NCBI GenBank assembly: GCA_030141605.1
Contig: JAQGDQ010001757.1
Location: 1 to 26,544, forward strand
Direction of reading: 5' to 3'
Length of the DNA: 26,544 bases
Source of the DNA: Tubiluchus corallicola
Lineage: Eukaryota; Priapulida; Priapulimorpha; Priapulimorphida; Tubiluchidae
The notes below the pieces were generated by a model. It was not told the origin of the DNA, searched no databases, and was given only the letters and a program-made list of their open reading frames with translations. The position numbers were made by a program, and so were the translations under genes. Shown here piece after piece: positions 1 to 11,949 of the stretch. How positions within the stretch are numbered: position 1 is the stretch's first letter; each line of letters begins with the position of its first letter.

Positions 1-2
1 CT

Positions 3-113
3 GCAGCCACAGTAACAGCTACTCTGACCAGGCTCAACAACACTGACTTTTGGCATAAGTCAGCATTTGCAAACCAACAAGCAGTTATACTTGCCATAAA
101 TCACTCAGTGTAA
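3..113 (+). CDS. Partial C-terminal exon of an unrecognised gene (left palindrome arm copy)
   Basis: An open frame enters from the left edge and ends with TAA at 111-113. It encodes 36 residues beginning AATVTATLTRLNN and ending ILAINHSV. The identical peptide is encoded on the minus strand at 967-1077, so this is the mirror copy of that exon. A polyadenylation-type AATAAA starts on the second base of the stop codon. The product family is not recognised. Identity of the coding part of the arms, compared with looser similarity further in, suggests either recent conversion or constraint, but the segment is too short to decide. It could also be a non-functional duplicate. Confidence 0.4.
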   Translation, partial: AATVTATLTRLNNTDFWHKSAFANQQAVILAINHSV

Positions 114-117
114 TAAA
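112..117 (+). promoter_or_regulatory. Possible poly(A) signal overlapping the stop codon
   Basis: AATAAA overlaps the TAA stop of the left-arm coding segment. The mirror copy has the same hexamer at 963-968 on the minus strand. If used, the 3' UTR would be only a few tens of bases. AT-rich DNA gives this hexamer by chance often, so the call rests on its position only. Confidence 0.3.
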
Positions 118-403
118 AAATTGCGAAAAAAACGTTTTTTAGTATTTTCAAGCAGAAAAATGGTCAGAAGATAACATGTTCAAATTATATAGAAATTTGA
201 GTACTACCCAAGTTGTGCAAATATGAGGAAAGCGTCCAAAAAAGATGGCCATCTGTTGACCAAATGAATGGATATTTAGTCATGACTCTCTTTTGATTTA
301 AATGCATGATACTTTTGTTTTGCACAGCACTAAAGTTTATTAAGGTAGTCATTTAATATGAAATTCGAAATTCGACCAATATGACTGCAATTTTTGACAT
401 TTT

Positions 404-678
404 CAATAATTTTCCATTGGCTCCATATCTAAAATTAATCAACTGGTTGGGTATTAGCATCGTGCAAATTTCATGATTTTAAGGCAAAGCAAGCATTTCG
501 TCATTTTGTGCAACACTTGCAGACATGTTGCCTGCCATTTTTAAATTGGGTGTAATCATAGGGGCATATAATCTTCAGACATGGCCTTGGAAACCTATAT
601 TTAGACACCAAAATCTTTATCCTGAATGCTTTGATAGCTAAGATGTAGCCCTTATAAGCTAGAAACAGCCATATTGTT
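404..678 (+). repeat. Palindrome loop: module of a dispersed repeat family
   Basis: The loop is homologous to the reverse complement of about 2430-2690 and to 3800-4030 on the plus strand. Shared blocks include an aattggct-type box, aaggcaaagcaagcat, the tatatttaga block and the gctagaaacagcc box. The homology continues into the right arm, through gatggccatctttt followed by ttgacgtcat. The short frames here are not conserved among copies, so no gene is called. Confidence 0.75.
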
Positions 679-966
679 AGCCATGTCAAAAATTGCAGTC
701 ATATTGGTCGAATTTCGAATTTCCATATTAAAATTGATCACCTTAATAAACTTTAGTGCTGTGCAAACAAAAGTATCATGCATTTAAATCAAAGAGAGCT
801 TTCTGGTGACTAAATATCCATTCATTTGGTCAACAGATGGCCATCTTTTTTGACGTCATATTTGCACAACTTGCAGTACTCAAATTTCTATATAATTTGA
901 ACATGTTATCTTCTGGACCATTTTCTGCTTGAAAATACTAAAAAACGTTTTTTTCGCAATTTTTTA

Positions 967-1156
967 TTACACTGAGTGATTTATGGCAAGTATAACTGCT
1001 TGTTGGTTTGCAAATGCTGACTTATGCCAAAAGTCAGTGTTGTTGAGCCTGGTCAGAGTAGCTGTTACTGTGGCTGCAGTACCAAAACTTTGTTTTGCCA
1101 AGGCGTTTTCAGAAGCCTGTTCATGATATCTCAAAGCACCGAATAAATCCCATCTA
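967..1156 (-). CDS. Probable last exon of an unrecognised gene
   Basis: On the minus strand a pyrimidine-rich acceptor, ttttttcag, ends at 1157. It is followed by 190 nt: one base finishing a split codon, then 62 codons and TAA at 967-969. The peptide starts RWDLFGALRYHEQASENA and continues through AKQSFGTAATVTATLTRLNN to INHSV. It has normal amino-acid composition and no low-complexity bias, unlike most open frames in this window. The split-codon phase fits a weak donor (cg|gttcta) in the candidate exon at 1417-1555. I do not recognise the family. The outer 113 bp are duplicated in inverted orientation at the left window edge. An AATAAA overlaps the stop. A chance open frame is possible but less likely given the acceptor and the mirrored copy. 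Confidence 0.45.
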
Positions 1157-1416
1157 CTGAAAAAAACTAATACATATACCATGTAAAATAACACTGATAC
1201 TATTAACTATTGTTATTGATATATGGTATCCTAAACGAGTCTTCTTTGTTGCACCCTGGATTAATCTATTCTACGTGACAAACTGAGTTCTAGTTTAAAT
1301 ATTTTTCAACAGTATTGCTTGTAAATTTTGCAATAAAAAAACAAAGATTCATTTGGATAGCATATAATCAGAAGCAAGAGTCAATAACATCAATTCTAAT
1401 CTTCGTGGTGTGAGTT

Positions 1417-1555
1417 TTAGAACCGTGTTATTAATAATTTGAGCTTATTTATTGAACTAGAGTATTCTTCGACTAGAGTCTCAAGATCGTCTTTGTAAGA
1501 CCAGCAAAGTTTTTGGGTTTCATGCTGCAATGTTGTAACAGTTTCATTGGCCAGA
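1417..1555 (-). CDS. Probable upstream exon of the same unrecognised gene
   Basis: On the minus strand the acceptor cctcttcctgcag ends at 1556. It opens a frame of one split-codon base plus 45 codons, to TAA at 1417-1419. The peptide runs LANETVTTLQHETQKLCWSY then KDDLETLVEEYSSSINKLKL. It is charged, heptad-like and looks helical or coiled-coil in composition. A phase-compatible but non-consensus donor lies at cg|gttcta just before the stop. Using it would join this exon in frame to the exon at 967-1156 across about 267 bp. The weak donor is the main reason for doubt; alternatively this is a separate terminal exon. Function is not known. Confidence 0.35.
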
Positions 1556-2224
1556 CTGCAGGAAGAGGTTTATTTTCGTTTACGCAACCATCTAAGTACC
1601 AAGAGTGAATTCTATTTGGCACAAGCTGCTTAGTGTAGTTCTAGAGTAATAATTTCAATGTTACCAATTGTTAAAAATTGCAAAACTGCTGTCTCAATAA
1701 AAGAAACTCTTCGGAAGATTTTTCTCTGCTTGCCCTTTAATCTAAAGTTGTACTTATTTTGAATTGCCTGTTGAACCTGGCTTCGTTATATGAATTTAGT
1801 AGGTCAACCAATCAGAATTGAGCACGTTTTTTAGTCTACTCATTGGAAGCGAAGAAATCGCCACGTCTTTTACTTTTTCTATATTATTGAATTTAAGATA
1901 AAACATTTTGTGCTTACTTCAAAACAGAAACATTTCACATTACAAAGTGAGAACTCATCACTCAACTTAAAAAAATGAGGGATGTTGTTATAAGTAAGTT
2001 CTATATTAAATCAGGTAATTTTTTCTCTTCCAGAATAGCGTTATTTCTAAGCAGAAGTCTGAAACCTCTCACAGGACGTCAGTCTATGTGTAAGAAGAAG
2101 TTCGAATCAGAAAGCTGTTCCCTTGTAGTAAAGCAATTTTCTGGCTTACCCTAAAAATTCGCATGAAAACTAATTATGGTGCTTTCTTTTAGAAATTGGG
2201 CCACAGAATACGATATCCAAATCA
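1556..2224. other. No gene identified
   Basis: AT-rich sequence without a recognisable domain, RNA gene or repeat. It lies on the 5' side of the minus-strand candidate exons and could be their intron. No convincing further exon was found. Confidence 0.5.
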
Positions 2225-3065
2225 TTGCACTCAAAAAGGTTTAATTATGACGTCAAGAAGATGGCCACCATTAGACTAAAGAAATGCACATCTGGTCTAC
2301 CAGAATAGTAAAAAATGCCCATTTTGACTCAAGAGTATGAAACCATGCAAAGTGCTAGAATCCATTAAAGGAATTAAATTTGAATATGGACTCAAATTTA
2401 TCCAATATGGCCGCAGTTTCCTAGCTGGCTGACAAAATGGATGTTGCTAGCTTAGAAGGGACATATCTCTGCTTTTAGTGCACAGAAGATAATATCTTGA
2501 TGTTTAAATATAGGTTTTCAATGTATATGAATCCATTATCTGGTGCTTAAATGCCACCACGATATTAGTGCATTTCAAGCTGGCTAAGATGGTTTCAAAT
2601 GTTTCATAAGATGATGGAATTGCTCGCATTGGGTTAAAAGCCTGAAATTTTGCACAATGCAATGGTTGGATGTGAAGCCAATTGAGAATTATCCAATATG
2701 GGCACAACATTCATGGTGGCCAACAAGATGGCTGTTGCTAGCTTATACCATATTTTAGGAATTGTGTACAAAGTCTTTCTGTTTTGTCAACTAACATTTA
2801 TGTACTGTCACAACGTAGCAAGGTTATGTTTAAATGCTTGTTTCTCAAATATGTTTCTCAAATGAACATTATAGGTACAATATTATATAATGCATTAGCC
2901 ATATTCCTACACTCTGCTTAATCTCTGGACCAGGAAAACGTCTCAGGCATGTAGCTTTTCATGAAATTGTGTATGATGTTTTCTCTTAAAAGAGTCAGTT
3001 CTGTCAAATTGAACTAGTTGAGATTAGATTTTAGATTTTTCCTTGAAAGGAAAAAGATGGTCTAC
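2225..3065 (-). repeat. Dispersed repeat family, minus-oriented copy with internal ~290-bp duplication
   Basis: The reverse complement aligns with the loop and right arm of the first palindrome, sharing the gatggccatctt block followed by ttgacgtcat (around 2250-2270 here). The right part, 2735-3065, pairs as an inverted repeat with 3546-3790. Within the copy, 2399-2456 is repeated at 2690-2747: each block begins tatccaatatgg and ends tggctgttgctagctta or a close variant, with a spacing of about 290 bp. The element is therefore modular. An open frame of 68 codons at 2504-2710 on the minus strand is broken in the sister copies and is not called as a gene. Confidence 0.7.
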
Positions 3066-3545
3066 ATGGAAGCACCGAAGATATTTCATTTCTCAAAGCA
3101 TTGTCCCCACAGCTAAGCAACTGACTTAGCACCATTTCGCTTGCTAGCAACAACTTTAGCAAGTTGTTGATAATCTTTTGTTGCTTTGGAATACAAAGTC
3201 TAGTTAATTCAGTAAAATCTTTCTAGCCTGACTCATTGTGATGGTAATATTTTTTTACTAACTCAATTTTATTATAATGAGGGAACCGTTTTTATGACAA
3301 ATAAAGAATTAATATATATATTTACGGCAGGGATCAATCCCTGTGTCCCAACAGTTCTGCTTAATTCACAACCTGTTCGCTTTGCTCCAACATTGCATCT
3401 AATGACTATGTACATTTTGCACAATTATTACATACTGTGTCAACAATCACATTTATGCATGTGTTGGCTTTGCCATACTGGAATACACCATTACCTCTAG
3501 GAATATTGCTTAGAGACACCAAATGTTTCTGTTAACTCTTACTTA
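3066..3545. other. Loop of the second inverted repeat; no gene identified
   Basis: Unassigned sequence between the two arms. It has a gctagcaacaactttagc block near 3150 resembling the gctagcaacagcc box of the repeat family, so it may be further diverged family sequence. A 68-codon frame at 3294-3500 has no recognisable features. Confidence 0.4.
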
Positions 3546-4045
3546 CTTACCATGTAGACCATCTTTTATGAAAACTATTATGAAAAACTATATATCCGAG
3601 ACATTTCTTTGTTCCAGACATTACAGCTTTGCAATGTATGGATATTATATAATATTGTACCTGTAATATTCATTCAAGAAACCATATCAGCATTCATATG
3701 TAACCTTGCTACATTGTGACAATTCGTGCATGTTAGTTGACAAAACATGTAGTCTTTGTTCACAATTCCTAAAGGATATGGCACGTATAGCCATGTTTGA
3801 TGCTTCTAAGGCAAAGCAAGCATCTCCAACATTTTGTTTAATATTTGCAACCATCTTATCTGTCATTTCGAAATTGGGTCATATTATAGGTGCGTTTAAG
3901 CAACAGATATGGATTCAATGATCTTCAAATGCTATATTTAGATGCCAAAATCATTATTCTGTATGCTTTTATAGCTAAGATATAGTCCTTAAAACCTAAC
4001 AACAGCCAATTGTCAGCCAAATTGAACGAATTTCGATTCGAAGAA
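3546..4045 (+). repeat. Dispersed repeat family, plus-oriented copy (right arm of second inverted repeat)
   Basis: 3546-3790 is a diverged reverse complement of about 2735-3065; shared blocks include catgtagaccatctttt, tatataatattgtacct and gttagttgacaaaaca. 3790-4030 aligns on the same strand with the palindrome loop at 500-678, sharing aaggcaaagcaagcat, aaattgggt and the tatatttaga block. Relative to the copy at 2225-3065 it lacks about 110 bp around 3785. A 71-codon frame at 3706-3921 lies wholly inside this repeat and is not supported as a gene. Confidence 0.7.
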
Positions 4046-4638
4046 CGAATTACTGCCATAAGAGGCAAACAGCAACTAACCAAACAACATGTGCTGAAGC
4101 ATGTCTTCTATTGTAGTGGTAAAAATACCTTAAATAAATAGTTGTCCCCCACTGTAGCCCTAACGATACACTCATATTTTACTTATTGTGCTAGTTTTTT
4201 TCTGTGCCATTTTCACCTACTGTTCCACTTGTGCCATTTTCTCCCTGTGTCATTTTTACCTACATTCAACACCTACCTACAAGCATGGCTGAGCTTGGTG
4301 CAAATCCATTCACAAGCGCTAATATTATAACGAAATCCAAGAACAAAAATTTTCTTTTCGATTGTTTTTTTTACAAAAAAATGTTTCTCTCAGTTCTTGG
4401 GATGTCGGAAATATTAAAATATTTGTGTTACTCGGAGGTGTAATCTTGTAAACAAACAAATTTCATCATTGTGTAGGTTATTCTAAATTTTGTCCACCGA
4501 ATTCTAAAATGTGTCATGTGACCTAAACAATGTGCATTCATTCTATAACCCTAAACGCACATGTGTTAACAGCTTAACACCATCACTTTGGGAGCAGAAA
4601 TCATGACATAATATCATGCGTTATTGCTTATTTAACAC

Positions 4639-4676
4639 ATATTTATTTATTTATTTATTTACATATTTATTTAGTT
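4639..4676. repeat. (TTTA)n microsatellite
   Basis: About eight tetranucleotide units of tatt/ttta, with one interruption (acat), directly visible. Confidence 0.85.
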
Positions 4677-6132
4677 AACACATACGCTAGTCGTTTCACA
4701 TAGGCTCAACAGTGTGCAAAATGTTTTTCTTGTTGCTTTTTTGGGGCATGGTGTGAATTGGTTTTTTATATTACGGTGTCAAAATAGATCACAATTTGTG
4801 TAAAACTGTGAAATATCTTAACTGAACGATGAAAGGGTATCTTCTAAAACATAGCATGTTACTTCAAGTTTGTGGACTTCACAAATCTGTTTGAGGGAAA
4901 CAGATAACTGTGCACGTCCTTGCATGTGCGCCCATACCAGGACTTTTATACAACATTCTTCTTTTTTTTCATCTTCTTCATTTTGTAGATTTAATGCAAC
5001 TATCTTCTTTAATACACTCCACCTTATCTAACTGTCGCGCTTGATCTTTTTTGTTTGCTTAGCGATGTTTAGTACATACTGTGTTTCATTTCAAAGTTTG
5101 TTTTGTTTGCATAATATTTATTTCATTTTATTGTATCTTTTACTCTCATGGCAATATTATTATTTGCGTTTTATTCTAATGCCTTTTGTTTTACTTCTCT
5201 TACTGTTTAGACTTTCTTTTATTCGATCTTCTTCAATATTATTGCGATTTTTTGCTTTCTCGTTCCTAGATTTAATTCTCTCCTATCTGTGTAAACGTTG
5301 AGATATTGTCCTATTAAATAATGTCCTCTTCTCCATATTGTTTGTTTTTTTCTCGCTGAGTACCTTAAATGCCTTTCCTCGGCTTATGGTCAGTATCGTA
5401 CTACAGCCTGTTTAAGCAATTGAAAAGTAACAAGTGATTTCAGTGGAGTCAGACATCTCCTTATTGACTGTATCGGTCAGTGAGCATTCGATCTTCACGT
5501 GTACAGACAGGACATCTCGTGATGCTGCTATTCTCTGATATTCTCTTACTGCTCGTGGCATTCATTTCATTAATCTTTGTCCATTATTTCAAATCATCTA
5601 ATCATTTCATATTCTGTCTTTGTCTAATTTTTCTTCCTTCTATATTTCTCCTTTGCCAATTCTAAACTTTTCTTATTCTTGTTTTTTTTCTTGTCAGCAA
5701 ATGTTAAACATGCGTGTGCAACATGGTGTTTCTAAACGATATCTTTAGTCTCTGGTGACTTAGTTGTGTCTGCATTCAGTGTACATGACTGATTTTTGCG
5801 AAGATTCTCTGTTACCTTAATGGATTTTGTCCCAACCCTGTATGAAAAAACTACCCATACACTACTTATTTCTTGGTTTTTATGCTAATTTTTGTAATTT
5901 GGATACTAATAATAGAAACTTTATAACCTTCCTAAACATCTCAATCGTGTAAACAAGATGGACATACTGAACAAAAGTACCAAGCCAAAAAATTTTTTCT
6001 AATTAAAAAAATAATTTGGGACTAAAAGGGTTAACTTCTCCTCACATTTGCCATCATTTGATATCTTGCAGCTTGCTCCACATATAACAAAAAAGCTTCT
6101 CACCATTGCAATTAATTTCTCTGCTTTCTTTG

Positions 6133-6150
6133 GTCTCTCTCTCTCTCTGT
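6133..6150. repeat. (TC)n microsatellite
   Basis: Short uninterrupted tctctctctctctctc run. Confidence 0.85.
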
Positions 6151-6904
6151 CTTTAAAAAGAAATGTACTAATATTTCTGTTGAGGTTTTGCTTTTTGCAA
6201 ATAACGCTGTATTATCGTTGTTTTTGATGTTGAAAAGCGTTAACGAAAGAGATTATTCCAAGCACGAAAACATGTCTCTGGCTATGCTGAAGAGTATAGC
6301 AAATGGCGGCCATCCAGCTAGTGGCAATATTGTATTCCCTGGTATTTCCTATTCTAAGTTGTAGGCTATGGTATTTGCATGTCTAAAACTTTTTATTTGA
6401 TTTTGGTTAAAAAAACTGGTGTCTTTGCCGCGATCAGACAGACAATAAGTTTTGCATTTAGTCATCAGAACAGAAAAATGATGATTTTAAAAGTTTGCAT
6501 TTTGGTTGAAGAACTCCCACCATATCGCATCTCCTTCAGTTGATGTTCTACTTGCTCTCGGGAAAGTCTTTTTAACACTAGAACTGCAGAAAATTCAACA
6601 CTATTAGAACCTTAAACTGAAGCTGTATCTGAAGCTGTCAAATTCCTCCTCAAAAATTGCTCTTAGAAATGATAATTAACTGGAAATAAAATGCGTCTGA
6701 AGATTAAAATTTCCTAAGTCGTGCTTTATGTCGTATTACAACATTTATTTGCAATTCTTACAACAATTACAAGAGCATGTTTGATATACATTATGCAACA
6801 TACGCTGTGACGTTTTACAGAGATGGTTTAATAAAGAACGTTATACCCTGTAGAAATAGAACTGTGTAATGAATTAATAAGTAATATAGACAAGCAGATA
6901 ATCA

Positions 6905-7080
6905 AACAAAGAAGAAATGGATGAATGAATGAATAATAGAATGACTAAATAAATAAGAGAGCAAATAAGTAAATAAACGAACGAATAAACGATCTAGCCA
7001 ACTAGCCTAATAAAAAATATATGAACAACGAACACAAAGACAAACAATATAACAAACGAACAGATTGACAGACAAACACA
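6905..7080. repeat. Degenerate A-rich tetranucleotide tract
   Basis: Run of aatg, aata, aaac and aacg units (gaatgaatgaat, aaataaataag, aaacgaacgaataaacg), decaying into gacaaac-type units by 7080. It ends about 30 bp before the left edge of the tandem array, so it may mark the duplication breakpoint. Confidence 0.6.
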
Positions 7081-7700
7081 TACTTTTTAAATTTGAATTT
7101 TCACCTTAAAACTTGCCTAGCTTTAGTACAACATACGGAATATTTTGCAGTTGTACTGTATTACATTTTTCACTCTTGCAAATATGTGCAACAAGTTTGC
7201 AGAATACTATTGCTGTTGATAATTTGGATAGTTTGTGATGTCATCAATAGTTGGGTTCGCCTGCCGTTGATTAAGTTTTTTATCTGTCACTTAATTATTA
7301 GAAACGCTTTTGCAGTATTAATTGTGTTAAAATGTACAAATTTTTGGACTTGAAAATGGGGTAGCGCATGAAAAACCAACCAGTTTTCGTTTGCTCGTGC
7401 CCTCACAAAGATATTATTACCACCTGTGTATTACTACACTAGATCAATCTACATTACTAAGGTAAAAAGTCTAAATAATTTTGCATAACTCTGGGAAATC
7501 TTGGACACCTCCTCTGTGATTCGAAACCAACAACTTTGGCTTCCAGGCAGGCCTGTAGCTAAAGTTAAAGTTAATTTGCTGACGTTTTGTCACCCACCTT
7601 CACACTTGCAGGGAAAAATGACTGTTTTTCTCGTTGAATTCCTTAAAGGTGAAAAATGCTATACTTACTTGTTTTATGCGTCTTATTTTCTGTTTCTTAG

Positions 7701-8115
7701 ATGTTGGTAATTAGCCAATGGTGACACTTCATCACTGGAATATTCCACAAGCTTTATAGGACAAGTATAGAGGTTGGCTGTATGATGAAATGAATAACGA
7801 TTTTAAAGACTTTGTGGATGTTTGTTTTGAAAAGTTTGGAGATCGCGTAAGTCTTGAAGCAAAATTTAGCTTTCACAGTTTTTAACTTGTTGTAACTAAT
7901 AAAAGTTACATTAAAATTCTGAGTAAGCTTTTTCATTTATTTTGCTTTCGAGATTCTTCAAATTATAATTACTTTCAAAATGAAACAGAAACTCTTTTTT
8001 TTAATCACTATTTCAATGTACAAGTGATGAATGTTTTGCAGAATGTTATAGTTTAGAAATAGTTTAGAAACACCTTTGAAAATATTGTTTTGAAAAAGCA
8101 ATTTATAATTAGATG

Positions 8116-8214
<99 letters not shown>

Positions 8215-9247
8215 CAATATTATCAACAATGAAGTTGCCTTTGGCCAATAATGTCAGAAAGAGCAAACATGTTATTTTATGTAAAAGATCGACTTTAAAT
8301 AAATTTTATCTATATTATCTTTTTATCTTATCGCCAACATTAATTTTTATAGGTAAAATTCTGGATAACCTTGAATGAGCCATGAATCATAGCGTTGCTT
8401 CATTATGACAATAACTGGGTAGATACTCAAGAGCATGAAAGTTCAGGTGTTGATACTTACATTGCAGGATAAAATTTGTTGAAAGCTCATGCAGAGGCTT
8501 ACCATCTGTACAAGGACAAATATAAAGATGAACAGAAAGGTATCAGTAATTAACTTAGCTGTTTTTATAAATGCAGCTTAAAATTCATAGATACTTTGTA
8601 TATATTGTATACTTACATTTTAAATGTAATATAAAAAGCATTGGAACTGAAGTATACGGTGCAACTAAAGTAACTGTTGCTCATAAGTTAATTTCTTCTG
8701 CTATGCTCATAGCATTGCAATGCATTGTTAATTTGTAATAATTATTACATAACTTAAATTTTTGTAATGTGCCAAATCGATCAATAAACAAATATAAAAT
8801 CTAAAACAAATTTAATTCAGTTGGACTTTAACATGTTTTCTATAGAAATTACTGAAAATTATTGTACTGTTGTTCTAGGATTTTAAAATTGTAAACACAG
8901 TATTTCTAAACAAGTCAATAGGCTGTCGTTCGGAATCCAGTGGAATTTAATGGCAAGTCTATTTTGATGGTGGATTGCAGTGGCAAGACTGGAACCGACT
9001 TAATTATCAAGAATAACCCTCTAAGACGAGATACTGAACCAGCAGACTTGTGTTAATCATGCAAACAGGCAAAATCAACATTACTACTGATAATTAAATG
9101 AATTATATTAAGAAAATTTTTATAATAGGTATAATTGGCATTATGCTGAATTCAGCTTGGACTGAACCACGTGACCCTGACAAAGCAGGAGACAGAGAAG
9201 CTGCTTTCAGAGCACGAGAGTTTACACTGGGATGGCATGTGCTATAG
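7701..9247 (+). pseudogene. GH1 beta-glucosidase/lactase-like fragment, copy 1 (three exons, broken)
   Basis: Three exons match consecutive segments of glycoside hydrolase family 1. Exon A (7701-7846, after acceptor tgtttcttag) covers the PMVTLHHW and DVCFEKFGDR region. Exon B (8353-8539, after ttttatag) starts VKFWITLNEP, with the family's acid/base Glu at 8377-8379, and ends HAEAYHLYKDKYKDEQKG. Exon C (from 9129) reads GIIGIMLNSAWTEPRD then FTLGW. Phases join correctly: GDR to VKFW through donor gtaagt at 7847, and AAAG to GT at the B/C junction. Breaks: TAG at 7712 and 7757 (family Gln codons), TGA at 8383 right after NEP where the family has Trp, TAA at 8470, and TAG at 9245. The N-terminal ~150 residues and the C-terminal half with the nucleophile (TENG-type) motif are absent. 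GH1 hydrolyses beta-glucosides; this copy cannot do so. Confidence 0.9.
8117..8214. repeat. (ATT)n microsatellite in the exon A-B intron, copy 1
   Basis: About 32 ATT units with one internal interruption (tttttatt) near 8162. The poly-Asn, poly-Ile and poly-Tyr frames across it are artefacts of the repeat. Confidence 0.97.
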
Positions 9248-9399
9248 ATACATGTAGATATATTAATAGAAAAAACAATTTAAAGTAGGATTTCTTAAAA
9301 GCGTTAATGCAAGATGGATCAGTTTTGACTACTGGCTAAACTTTAAGACCTAAAAAGTTTGAGTTAGGATAACAAATGGATATCCTTCAGATCGTAAGC

Positions 9400-9530
9400 G
9401 AGTTTATGCTTCGATGGTAAATGCTGTTTTCAGAGTGCACATGTTTATGCCTTGATGGTAAATGCTGTATTTATCGTGAAAGTGTTTATGCCATGATGGT
9501 GAATAGTATTTTCATGTGGAAAGAGTTTCT
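9400..9530 (+). repeat. Short tandem sub-repeat (about 41 bp x 3) in the 3' part of unit 1
   Basis: Three diverged units start gagtttatgcttcgatgg (9400), atgtttatgccttgatgg (9441) and gtgtttatgccatgatgg (9482), followed by a partial one. Units 2 and 3 of the array carry one unit fewer at about 12101 and 14725. It lies downstream of exon C. No function is evident. Confidence 0.7.
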
Positions 9531-10336
9531 GCTGGCATAGTAGAGTCATGTTGCAACACGAGAAATGAAACCGAAAGCCGTTCCATAATTGCACATAATT
9601 CGCAAAGCCTGAGCGGATACAAATCCACACCCATATGTATTTCCAGGGACTGTCGAGATAGTAGAAAAATTAAAAGGAATAAACAAATTTCAACTAAACT
9701 TCAGTGGTATGTTTTTTGAAATGAGGCATCTCTTAAACAACAAAAGGGAAAAACTTGCCTATTTTTTGTCCAACGCACTGAATATCATGCAGTAGTACTG
9801 TATTACATTTTTCACTCTTGCAAATATGTGCAACAAGTTTGCAGAATACTATTGCTGTTGAAAATTTGGATAGTTTGTGATGTCATCAATAGTTGGGCGC
9901 GCCTGCCGTTGATTAAGTTTTTAATCTGTCATTTAATTATTAGAAACGCTTTTGCAGTATTAATTGTGTTAAAATGTACAAATTTTTGGACTTGAAAATG
10001 GGGTAGCGCATGAAAAACCAACCAGTTTTCGTTTGCTCGTACCCTCACAAAGATATTATTACCACCTGTGTATTACTACACTAGATCAATGTACATTACT
10101 AAAGTAAAAAGTCTAAATAATTTTGCATAACTCTGGGAAATCTTGGACACCTCCTCTGTGATTCGAAACCAACAACTTTGGCTTCCAGGCAGGCCTGTAG
10201 CTAAAGTTAGTTTGCTGACGTTTTGTCACCCACCTTCACACTTGCAGGGAAAAATGACTGTTTTTCTCGTTGAATTCCTTAAAGGTGAAAAATGCTCTAC
10301 TTACTTGTTTTATGCGTCTTATTTTCTGTTTCTTAG

Positions 10337-11949
<1,613 letters not shown>

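Larger units (their letters stand above)
1..1079. repeat. Large inverted repeat (palindrome), arms about 400 bp
   Basis: The first ~403 bases reappear as the reverse complement at 679-1079, with a loop of about 275 bp. The outer 113 bp of the arms are identical, including the PstI site ctgcag at both ends. The inner parts differ by scattered substitutions and small indels, roughly 90-95% identity by eye. The window begins inside the left arm, so the true palindrome may be longer. The outer part of each arm encodes the same 36-residue C-terminus on opposite strands, so the structure is a tail-to-tail duplication of a gene 3' end. The inner part of the arms and the loop belong to the dispersed repeat family also found at 2225-4045. 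Confidence 0.92.
4046..7107. other. Long non-coding, T-rich intergenic stretch with simple repeats
   Basis: About 3 kb without a recognisable gene. The frames at 5041-5301 and 5480-5665 are strings of Phe, Leu, Ile and Ser produced by T-rich DNA, and the first has no ATG start. Simple repeats are listed separately. The right end, where a degenerate tetranucleotide tract stops just before 7108, abuts the tandem array. Confidence 0.6.
7108..9749 (+). repeat. Tandem unit 1 of the GH1-fragment array (2.64 kb)
   Basis: Homology between successive units starts at aaaacttgcct (7108), with nothing shared upstream of that point. The same landmarks (the ctgtattaca block, the gattcgaaaccaac block, exon A, the ATT tract, exon B and exon C) recur 2642 bp further on. 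Unit 1 lacks about 60 bp present before the ATT tract in units 2 and 3. It carries one extra 41-bp sub-repeat near 9400-9530. Confidence 0.95.

Noticed and set aside
5041-5665. Hydrophobic frames resembling membrane proteins
   Set aside because: T-rich DNA produces Phe/Leu/Ile/Ser strings; there is no proper start in the first, and no domain or splice context.
7515-7535. tRNA-like B-box (gtgattcgaaacc) suggesting a SINE
   Set aside because: No A-box at proper spacing and no tRNA-like fold were found, and the segment occurs only as part of the 2.64-kb unit.
7958-8266. Poly-Asn, poly-Ile and poly-Tyr open frames across the ATT tracts (also at 10728-11080 and 13305-13589)
   Set aside because: They are trinucleotide repeats read in different frames inside an intron of a pseudogene, not protein genes.
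9360-9420. Continuation of GH1 (a TNGYPSDRK-like reading resembling the family NGDYP segment)
   Set aside because: The similarity is only a few residues, there is no acceptor in the right phase, and it does not extend.
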